Part shown: positions 1 through 6,699 of the stretch, piece after piece
How positions within the stretch are numbered: the first letter of the stretch is position 1
Layout of the letters: the number at the start of each line of letters is the position of its first letter
Origin: Thalassiosira profunda
Lineage: Eukaryota > Bacillariophyta > Thalassiosirophyceae > Thalassiosirales > Thalassiosiraceae
DNA length: 11,730 nt
Direction: 5' to 3'
Assembly: GCA_036939355.1 (NCBI GenBank)
Contig: JALLAP010000579.1
Coordinates: forward strand, 1-11,730
Notes under the pieces: generated by a model
Seen by the model: the letters and a program-made list of their open reading frames with translations, nothing else
What the model was told of the DNA's origin: nothing
Databases searched by the model: none
Program-made: the position numbers and the translations under genes

Positions 1-628
1 CGGTAGAAAGTTTCCACGGCGCGTGCCACTTCGGCGTGGGGATGTTCGCGGCGCTATCCTTGCGCTCCACCAAGATGCCCCCGGGGCGGAGCTTGCGCCC
101 CTCCGCTGCCGGCTTCTTGGCCGCGTCCCCCGCCAGGACGAGGGCGCCCCCGGCCGACGATCCTCCCGCGGAGGCGGCAGCGGCCCCAGCGGAAGAGGCG
201 CCCCCCAAATCCTGCTCCCTATGCAACACCAACCGGCCCTCGCCCCCGTCGCTCACGAGGCTGCTTCCCGCGTCCTCCCCCGACCGCAGCCGCTCCAGTG
301 CCTCCCTCCTTAACTCCCGCACTGCCCTGGTCGTGGCCCCCTCCTTGCCCTTCCCCTCGGCTCCTCCCTGCTCCTCCTCCTCCTGCCCCTGGAACGCCAG
401 ATTGTTCACCTCGGAGGGATAGTGCAATTTGATGCGCCGGGCGACGGAGGCCTTGTGGATTTGGGGGTCGAAGAGGGGCGGGATTAATGCGGAGGTGGCC
501 GCCGCGAGGGGATTGGCGGATGCACCGTCGTCCGCCGAGGCGTCGAAGAGGAGGCGGGCCCGCTTGAGCGAGGCGCGGGCCGCGCGGGGGGCGAGGGTGG
601 CGGGAGGGGCGTCGGCGGCGGTCGCCAT
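1..628 (-). CDS. PLRG1: PRL1/PLRG1-like spliceosomal WD40 protein, N-terminal part (runs off the window)
   Basis: This frame is open from an ATG at 628 (context ACCATGG) to the window edge, giving 209 codons with no stop. PLRG1/PRL1 is a WD40 protein of the Prp19-associated (NTC) splicing complex in the nucleus. What I see: an N-terminal LKRARLLFD segment (about residues 21-29) matching the LKRSLELF segment of plant PRL1, then an FDPQ...IKLHY segment corresponding to the 'PDPEAKQIRLSHKM' region, then a Glu- and Gly/Ala-rich linker (about residues 80-185), and finally PKWHAPWK at residues 199-206. WHAPWK is the signature placed just before the first WD repeat (GHLGWVR) in this family. The seven WD repeats would lie beyond the left edge. 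The linker is low-complexity and probably poorly conserved. The gene is divergent from the TPR gene at 1044. Identification rests on the N-terminal motifs only, but the WHAPWK signature is specific. Confidence 0.85.
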   Translation of the reverse strand, partial: MATAADAPPATLAPRAARASLKRARLLFDASADDGASANPLAAATSALIPPLFDPQIHKASVARRIKLHYPSEVNNLAFQGQEEEEQGGAEGKGKEGATTRAVRELRREALERLRSGEDAGSSLVSDGGEGRLVLHREQDLGGASSAGAAAASAGGSSAGGALVLAGDAAKKPAAEGRKLRPGGILVERKDSAANIPTPKWHAPWKLST

Positions 629-1043
629 GGTCGGGTGGTGCGCGCGGGGCGCGGGTGGATCTGGTGAGTGGGAGTGGGTGGTGTGCGGGGATTTGGCGTG
701 TTGCAATGCGGGTGGATTTGCAAATAGGCGAAAGTTTCCCTTAATAATTTTGGTGAAGTCATATTTAAACATAAATGACACGCCACATCACCCGCCCTCA
801 GTCCCCCCGCCCAAGCCGCGAAAGGCCCAGGCGCACGGTGGAGGTGGCGCATCGCATGCCAGGTGAGGAGCCGGCGGCCTACCAGCTGGAGGAGTGACCG
901 CGGCGGATGCTCAATTGCTCGACCTCCTGGGTGCCGAGCCTGACGGAGAAATAGTGCACATCATATGCACACAGCATACAATACTAAGACGAGCAAATCT
1001 GAGGTTTGAAATCTATCGCGCGTTACATCAAGCGCCAACAATC
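629..1043. promoter_or_regulatory. Shared upstream region between divergent PRL1-like and TPR genes
   Basis: This 415-bp gap lies between two start codons pointing away from each other, so it should hold both promoters and both 5' leaders. A short AT-rich patch (about 717-780) stands out in GC-rich surroundings and contains TATTTAAA at 762-769, a possible TATA-like element. On the TPR side there are two short upstream reading frames, at 856-897 (13 codons, then TGA) and 907-954 (15 codons, then TAG). They would be upstream ORFs only if transcription starts before them. The start site is not known. I see no convincing coding exon here. Confidence 0.45.
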
Positions 1044-3320
1044 ATGGAAGATACCGACGACAACCCCTCAGCCGCGGCGGCCGAGCAGTGGCGCCTCGAG
1101 GGGAACAAGGCCTTCGCCGCCAAGAAGTGGGACGCCGCCATCACCAAATACCGGGCGTCCCTCGCCATCGACGGCGCCTCTCCCAGCTCCGCGAAGGTGT
1201 ACTCCAACCTCGCCGCGGCGTTGTGCAAGCTGTCCAAGTACGATGACGCCCACGAGGCCGCGAAGCAGGCAACAAAGGTAGACCCGGAGTGGTGAGAGAG
1301 AACTGATTTTGCAATTGCGCTATTTGCAATTCATGCTCACATATCACGTGCATCTCTCAGGGCAAAAGGATACTGGCGCCTCGGCGTCGTGCTGGAACTG
1401 AAGAAGAACTTTATTCTTGCACTGGATAGTTACAAGGAGGCGGCAGAGCGGGCCCCGGAGGAGGAGGAGGTGTTTGTGCGCGCAAAGGACAACATGCTCC
1501 GGCGGCTGGGATGCAGGGTGGATAGAGACGGAACGATTGTAGTGGTGGATCCCCCGCCCACGAGCACTCAAGTCAAGGACGGCGGGGACGAGCAGCCCCC
1601 CTACGTGGCGTGGGACCGGCTGCGGCGGAGGACCAATAACTTTCGAAATATGGGCCGCGCGTATCCAGGCTACTTGACCTCTAGGGACGGCGAAAAGTTC
1701 AAGTCGGAATGGTGGATCCAGGATGGATTGTCGCACTGGCACGGCGCCATGTCGCGGCAGCTGGGCGAGCTCGCGGGGATGCCGTGCGATCAGCTGTCGC
1801 AAATCTGGCCCAAGCTCGTGGAGCTCAAGCAACAGATGCAGAGACGGGAGATATCTCAGGTTGAGTTTGATCGGGGTCGTTGGAACTTGACGGGTCTGCC
1901 ACCGGCGCGGGGAGATGAGTTTGTCGAGTTGGTGAATGCACTGACTCTCTTGGGTGGGAACCAAATTCCGATCGAGATGGGCGGTGGCAAGTTCATTCCA
2001 TCTCCTCCGTGGCTGGAATGGTTCAATCCGCAGCAGCTCATGGCGATACAACAAGTCATCTGGGGCGAGGTGATGGGCATGAAGCATTTGCTTGCCGGCA
2101 CGCTCCATACCAGTATCAACTGGGAAGGTGGGGTGGACGTGGTCTTCTCCCCCGCCATTCATAATTCAGCAAAGAGCTTTGTGGCCACAGGGGGCATGGA
2201 AGAAGACGAGGACTTCTGTAAGGATGGCACGCCGGATGAAGTTATCGCTTACATCAAGAAGAAGCTGGACGAAGGAATTCCGTGGGAGAAAGGCATGAGG
2301 AAGTACATTGCTGTGGCGTATCGCGGAACGATTTTGTCGGCGTGGCTCACCCGCCTCGTGGTTGGGCTGGCTCCGGCGCTGACGCACCTCAAATGGGCGC
2401 GAAAGTTCATCACGCTGGCCGACAAGGAGTGGAAAGTGACGGAAAAGGGACGGTACGAACAGTGCGGCGTAACATTCCGCAAATCCTTCCAAGTTGGTGT
2501 CCTGTGGATGGAGTTGGTGACGGCCCAATCGCTGAGAGGCAACGAGGCACCCAACCTAGAGGAAGCCATTTACGAGTTCGGCCTGGCGCAAGACATTATC
2601 AACTGCGCCATGGCGTCAGATCCACCTTCTGAAGGCAGCTTCGAAGGGTGGGTGTTCTACGTTTCGTTCTCTCGCAAGCCTCTAGCCTTTGCCTGCTCGT
2701 ATTTGGGCGCCACGATGACTCGATTGCGCCAGGAGGATCCCGATTTGCTGGAGGAGGTAGTGAAGAAGACTGGCATTATGGAGGGCGACAGAGACGACAA
2801 CCTGATGGCTTTCCTTTTTGAACAAACGGGCGAAGCAGGATTCAGTATGCTTTCGGCGATCGCCGAGACATACAAACAGGCCGCACTGGCGCAGCTTTAC
2901 GATGACACGGAGAGAGCCATTTTGTGGTGGGGCTATACGGCTCATGTGGCGCTGGCGGGAGGCTACAAGCTTGGTGACCTGCGAGCTGGAATCAACAACG
3001 CCGTGATTGCAACGCAGGAGATGGACGAGGAGCTGTTGGGGCCATGTGCGTGGAAGGGGTCCACGTATCAAAAACAGTCGATGCTGATGGCCCGTTATTA
3101 CCAGGACAAGCGGGACGACTTTATCCTGCCCCGGCTCGAGATGTCCAAGCGCCCCGACGGGAACCTCGCCCTCTTCGTGGACGGTCAGCTGCTCGTTCAC
3201 AACTTCGACAAGGACATGCGCATCGAGTGGAAAAAGTGGAAGGATCGAAACAGGGAGGAGGATGATTATCTGGACACTACTGAGGTCGAACAGGAGCACG
3301 GGGCCAAATCTGAGGGTTGA
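1044..3320 (+). CDS. TPR protein with Hsp70/Hsp90-type carboxylate clamp and a large unrecognised C-terminal region (two exons)
   Basis: Exon 1 is 1044-1291 and exon 2 is 1361-3320. Joining them gives 735 residues with a TGA stop. The start is the ATG at 1044; the frame is open further upstream but has no ATG. Residues 14-117 form three canonical TPRs of the STI1/Hop type. Clamp positions known from Hop TPR1 can be placed: R17 (normally Lys), N21, N55, K85 and R89, with PEWAKGYWR closely matching the PDWGKGYSR stretch of Hop. This suggests binding to an EEVD tail of Hsp70 or Hsp90. The remaining 600 or so residues contain repeated Trp-rich and helical segments (for example EWWIQDGLSHWHG) that I cannot assign to a known domain. 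No signal peptide or clear membrane segment is visible. The gene converges with the SET gene, with 125 bp between stops. The partner prediction is inference; the TPR fold is clear. Confidence 0.85.
1292..1360 (+). other. Spliceosomal intron, 69 bp, phase 2
   Basis: The donor is G|GTGAGA at 1292 and the acceptor is CTCTCAG| ending at 1360. Without removal, the first exon reads into a TGA right after the donor. With removal, the Trp codon at residue 83 is restored and the reading continues as AKGYWRLG, the expected start of the third TPR. The intron therefore falls almost exactly between TPR2 and TPR3. It is AT-richer than the exons and is the only intron I can support in the window. Confidence 0.9.
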
Positions 3321-3445
3321 TGCATCGGTTGGATCCGGGCTTAGGATAACTTCCCTTCAAAGCCACCTTAACGCTTGTCAGGGAAGAAGAGAGTGGATGT
3401 GTGAAAGAGCTCCCTGTTCAGGGTACCTCAAACAAGATAAATGTT

Positions 3446-4381
3446 TCATTGCACTTCTGTCTCCTGACCGAAATCCGAAGGCGACGACGGGATGCCCCAC
3501 TGCACCAGCAGCCACGCGGCCTTGTCCTCGTCCCACTGCCCCTCTGCGTCTCTCACGTCCATGTAACGGAGAAACAGCTCCTCGCCTTCTTTTATATCTC
3601 CCAACGCCACAATCTTGAACGTCTCATCCTCCGCGAATGCCAATCCAACATTCGGTTCGGCCGAGTGGTTGATCATATCGTGCATCGGTAGGATCGCCGT
3701 GACGTTCTCGGCCAAGCCAACGGCGCGGGAGATGAGCGTCGTGTACATTTTCTCCGACACGGGCACACTTCCTTCGTATCGGCTCGTGTACTCGTCCAGC
3801 TCTTGCAATCGAATGCCCATCGCCGCGCCTATCTTCAACTCGGGGACTGATGGTGCCATTGCATGAAAGTCGGAGGTTGCGTCCGATATGACGCTTTCGT
3901 CGTCCCTCCATCTCATATCGTCCACTAGCGATTGCATTGGATCTTCCCTCTGCCACTGCTCTATCCAGGTGCTCCACGGATGATCGACCTCGAGTGATTG
4001 CAATGTATAAGCCACCAGCTCCGCTTGCCAATGGCTGTCAGGACGTTCCTCGTTCGACCGTCGCCGCAGTAGCCGATTCCATATCCTCCTAAGCAACCCT
4101 GGCCGTCTTCGGTACTTCTTCAGCCTCTGTTCTAACGTAGGGAAGTACTCTCGTGCATTGTCCTGGGTGCACGCCGCGTACAGTGGAATGGAGATGATCT
4201 CGTCGTCCTCTGACAGGGGACGGGTGCTGAAGACGCCCCGGCCCGCCACGCTGTCCGGCGTGGTCCGCAGCTCGCCGCCCGGGCAGTCGATGCCAACGTC
4301 GGAGCACCATTGGTGGAACGCGGCGTCGCGGGGGTGTTGGGACGGCGGAGTTGCGAGGCAGAGGAGGAGGCGGGCCCTCAT
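3446..4381 (-). CDS. SET-domain protein methyltransferase, class VII (Rubisco LSMT/SETD3/SETD6 type), short form
   Basis: The predicted protein has 311 residues. Class VII SET enzymes transfer methyl groups from S-adenosylmethionine to lysine or histidine of non-histone proteins. Visible family features are the FHQWCSDVGI start (residues 22-31), the GRGVFSTRPL glycine motif (47-56) followed by IISIP (62-66), the split-SET insertion with Trp-rich helices (about 115-210), the PMHDMINHSAEPN core (232-244; N238-H239 in the AdoMet and pseudoknot region), and GEELFLRYMD (266-275; Tyr273 is the likely catalytic Tyr). A post-SET helix, WLLVQWGIP, follows at 290-298. The protein then stops, so the C-terminal Rubisco-LSMT substrate-binding domain of longer relatives (about 450-500 residues) is missing. 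The first ten residues are mildly hydrophobic and could be the start of a targeting sequence, but this is weak. The start is the first ATG in this frame. A transposon ends 294 bp upstream. Confidence 0.85.
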   Translation of the reverse strand: MRARLLLCLATPPSQHPRDAAFHQWCSDVGIDCPGGELRTTPDSVAGRGVFSTRPLSEDDEIISIPLYAACTQDNAREYFPTLEQRLKKYRRRPGLLRRIWNRLLRRRSNEERPDSHWQAELVAYTLQSLEVDHPWSTWIEQWQREDPMQSLVDDMRWRDDESVISDATSDFHAMAPSVPELKIGAAMGIRLQELDEYTSRYEGSVPVSEKMYTTLISRAVGLAENVTAILPMHDMINHSAEPNVGLAFAEDETFKIVALGDIKEGEELFLRYMDVRDAEGQWDEDKAAWLLVQWGIPSSPSDFGQETEVQ

Positions 4382-4675
4382 TTTGCAACAAAAACTGAGA
4401 GGCTGCGAGACCTCAAGCCTTCATCGTCCACGCATTCAAGAGAAGCGTGAAGATGTGCTCACTTTTCTGCAATTCGATCGCAAGTGACTTGACTTTCACC
4501 GCAGCCGCGTCCGCTGCCCCCACGCCGCCGCAGGAGGAGGGCCGGGGCGCTGAGCGCAAGCGTGCGGGGACGAAAGTTTGAGGCGAGGATTGACTCTTCC
4601 TTCTTCCTCGTCCGCCCGATGTAGTACTTATTCCGCTGTTGATTTCTACAGGGCTCCCCTTGCTGCCTTCACCTC
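4382..4675. promoter_or_regulatory. Upstream region of the SET gene, cut off on its far side by the transposon
   Basis: This is 294 bp between the SET start codon and the transposon left end. It was presumably the left part of a shared upstream region with the threonine dehydratase gene now at 11439. On the minus strand, two tiny ATG-stop frames lie within about 60 bp of the SET start. I see no specific promoter element. Confidence 0.4.
4668..4675 (+). repeat. Target-site duplication, left copy (TTCACCTC)
   Basis: TTCACCTC directly precedes the left terminal repeat, and the same 8 bases follow the right terminal repeat. If both ends are taken as the full palindromic match (ATAAATTT...AAATTTAT), the duplication is 7 bp (TCACCTC, 4669-4675). 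If the element ends one base earlier on the right, it is 8 bp. A 9-bp reading (4668-4676) has one mismatch. DDE families that make 8-9 bp duplications include MULE, hAT, P and KDZ. Confidence 0.9.
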
Positions 4676-4703
4676 ATAAATTTGGGTTGAGCAAATCTGG
4701 AAG
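4676..4703 (+). repeat. Left terminal inverted repeat (28 bp, perfect)
   Basis: The repeat runs from ATAAATTTGGG to AAATCTGGAAG and is identical to the reverse complement of 11294-11321. After a 13-14 bp unmatched spacer the inverted match resumes (4718-4741 with 11257-11280, one mismatch), so the full imperfect repeat is about 65 bp. Confidence 0.95.
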
Positions 4704-4757
4704 CCAGATTATTCCAGAAATTTCAGCTCATTCCAGAAATTTCAGCTTATCTGGAAG
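4704..4757 (+). repeat. Left subterminal repeats
   Basis: Two tandem 19-bp units, ATTCCAGAAATTTCAGCT plus C or T, lie at 4711-4729 and 4730-4748, differing only in the last base. They are followed by ATCTGGAAG at 4749-4757. The heptamer TCTGGAA or its complement TTCCAGA occurs at 4696, 4712, 4731 and 4750. Repeated short words near transposon ends are commonly transposase-binding sites, which is what I infer here. Confidence 0.8.
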
Positions 4758-5212
4758 GCCGGTGACGTGTTTCCAATCCGGCAACCCTAATCTGTAGGAC
4801 TCGCGCTTAGCGTCTCGGCGCTCACTTTTAGCCAAGCGAAGACAACAAGTCGACCTCCCCGCGCCCACCCACGCCTCGTCCTCGTCGCCCCCCGCGGCGT
4901 CGGGGCGCTCCTCCGACTGCGTCCCCGTCCTCTTCTACCCCGTCGCCGGCCCTCTGGCCCGTGACGTGCTCACCGCGTGCCGCCCGGCCTCGTCGTGCCG
5001 GCGTCCTTCAACTAGCATCATCAGGTGGTGCACCCCCGTCCCTCCGGCACACGCCCTCACCTCGCGGCGCACAACGTGCATCTACCCCGCCATCGGACGG
5101 CGCATCGGACGTCGTTCGTCCTCGTCGCATCGCTCGTGCCGCCGTCCTTGCACCGCGGCGACGTCGCTGGCACCGCCCCCGCCCCTCCGTGCGCTGGGCC
5201 GCGGCGAACACC
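4758..5212 (+). promoter_or_regulatory. ATG-free leader and probable promoter of the plus-strand transposon gene
   Basis: The plus strand has no ATG between the left terminus (4676) and 5213. The stretch from about 4850 onward is very C-rich with many CCC, TCC and CGT words. Frames open through it translate to Arg/Pro/Ser-rich low-complexity sequence with no ATG, so I read it as promoter plus 5' leader rather than coding. An upstream exon cannot be excluded. Confidence 0.45.
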
Positions 5213-6616
5213 ATGGGTGCACCGCGGCCGGAAAGAGCGGCTGCTTCCATCAGGGGTGGGAAGCGGGCGCTGCTGCCGGGGATAGTGCAAAATGGGGAGC
5301 TAGGGAGATCGAAGTTGCAAAAAATTGGGGCCGGCCTCCAGTTCCACGCCAGCTGTGCATCCCAATGCCACCTCCGGGCATACAACTCCAGCTCCACATT
5401 TGATAGTGGACTCGCTGCCAAACAAATTGCACATTTCGGGCGGATGGGGGAGGATGGCCAAGTGCAATTTCTGAAAGCATCTAACGCGGCTGCCCTTGTC
5501 CTACGCGATCGGCACAGCGATGTTACTGGTAGCCCCGTTCACTACCTGCCGGCAGCATCCACATACTGCCTCCCAATTGCTGCCAAGGACGAAGGGTCCG
5601 CGATTCTGTGCCGCAAGTGTATGCAGAAGAACCTGATGCTGACCAGGAGGAAAATGCAGTCTCTGGCTGGTCGGGCGTCAAAAGTGGGGCAGGACAGACA
5701 ATGGAAAATGCTCACTGACGTCCACGCACATCTTGCCGGCCGGACCGCCAGCCCCAATGTAGCTGTGGTTGCATCCAGAGAGGAGCTGGAGAAGGACTGT
5801 CGGAATGTCATCACCTTCCACAACCCACAATTCAACAGTACAACGAATCTGATGCAATTCGACGAGACCATTGATGTTGTTGGAGGGAGCGACCAATTCT
5901 CCCATACACTTCATGGCCCTCTGGTAGCGGAGCCCGGCTCCGTCATTGTGACGAGCAAGTCCGAGCTAGAGGATTGCAAGAACAGGAGCAATGGAAAGCT
6001 GCGCTTCCGCTTCGTAACCATTGATGATTCTGCTATCGCTCCGGACGACGAGGTTGTTATTCTTGCCATCTGGGGCTGCGTGATGGAGGAGGATATCGGG
6101 CTAGATCCCGGAAAGGACGAATCCGAGCTGGTAGACAAAGTGAAGTCGAACATCGTCGCGGAAGGAATGCATCACGGCTGCAGAGGGATATATGCTGGAA
6201 ATGGTTGCGCTGCTCAATACCACCCCGATCTGGTTTTCCCATTCAAATATCTACCCACTGCCAGCACCGAGGACATAGCCAGCTACGAATCGTTCCATCA
6301 GGACGTCCGGCGGTTCACTGCTCGGGCCATTGATGCAATAATTGGCACTGCTGGCGGCTATCCCATTGCCAATAGTGCATCACGCTCCACGCGACAAAAC
6401 CAGGAGTGCGCGGAGAAGCTCAATGCTCTTGCGAAAAATGTCCGGGTGGATCCAATTGATTTGAGGAACATGGACTCTGATGGCGTTGACCTGACTTTTC
6501 CCAATGACAATCTGTGCCAAAACGCGGAGACGAGAGACAAACACAACGAAGATGACATGGGTGCAGCGACCAAAGCAGGCCGGTTCTTCACATCATACCT
6601 CTACACCTTAGGTTAG
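5213..6616 (+). CDS. Uncharacterised 467-residue protein carried by the transposon
   Basis: I do not recognise this protein. The start is the first ATG downstream of the transposon left end and has a strong context (CACCATGG). The same frame stays open upstream to at least 4961 but without ATG. The protein has a basic N-terminus (residues 1-20), Cys/His residues that could bind zinc (C48, C52, H53; C119; C133-x2-C136, in ILCRKCMQKN), a basic segment after it (RRKMQ), a middle region rich in beta-prone segments (SVIVTS, VVILAIWGCV), and a helical region at about 353-378 (ASYESFHQDVRRFTARAIDAI). There are no in-frame stops and no intron is needed. The gene converges on the transposase gene. It could be an accessory transposition factor, a regulator, or a passenger gene. 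No catalytic motif is visible, so function is open. Confidence 0.7.
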   Translation: MGAPRPERAAASIRGGKRALLPGIVQNGELGRSKLQKIGAGLQFHASCASQCHLRAYNSSSTFDSGLAAKQIAHFGRMGEDGQVQFLKASNAAALVLRDRHSDVTGSPVHYLPAASTYCLPIAAKDEGSAILCRKCMQKNLMLTRRKMQSLAGRASKVGQDRQWKMLTDVHAHLAGRTASPNVAVVASREELEKDCRNVITFHNPQFNSTTNLMQFDETIDVVGGSDQFSHTLHGPLVAEPGSVIVTSKSELEDCKNRSNGKLRFRFVTIDDSAIAPDDEVVILAIWGCVMEEDIGLDPGKDESELVDKVKSNIVAEGMHHGCRGIYAGNGCAAQYHPDLVFPFKYLPTASTEDIASYESFHQDVRRFTARAIDAIIGTAGGYPIANSASRSTRQNQECAEKLNALAKNVRVDPIDLRNMDSDGVDLTFPNDNLCQNAETRDKHNEDDMGAATKAGRFFTSYLYTLG

Positions 6617-6699
6617 ATGTTCTGTTCTGTGGACCAAAAAAGGTAGGTTCTAACGCCCGCCAAACCCCGTGCAAAGCACAATCCACACAACTATCTCCG

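Noticed and set aside
429..866. Plus-strand and other-frame open stretches over the PRL1-like gene
   Set aside because: They overlap a recognisable minus-strand coding region and are explained by high GC content; their products are low-complexity.
894..1043. Upstream extension of the TPR reading frame
   Set aside because: The frame is open but begins at GTG and has no ATG before 1044; the added residues match nothing in TPR proteins.
1344..2162. Long minus-strand frame of 272 codons opposite the TPR gene
   Set aside because: It lies antisense to a clear coding exon and its product shows no motif; it is a typical shadow of a GC-rich gene.
4961..5212. N-terminal extension of the transposon companion gene
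   Set aside because: The frame is open but starts at GTG and the added residues are Arg/Pro-rich low-complexity; the first ATG is at 5213 in a good context.
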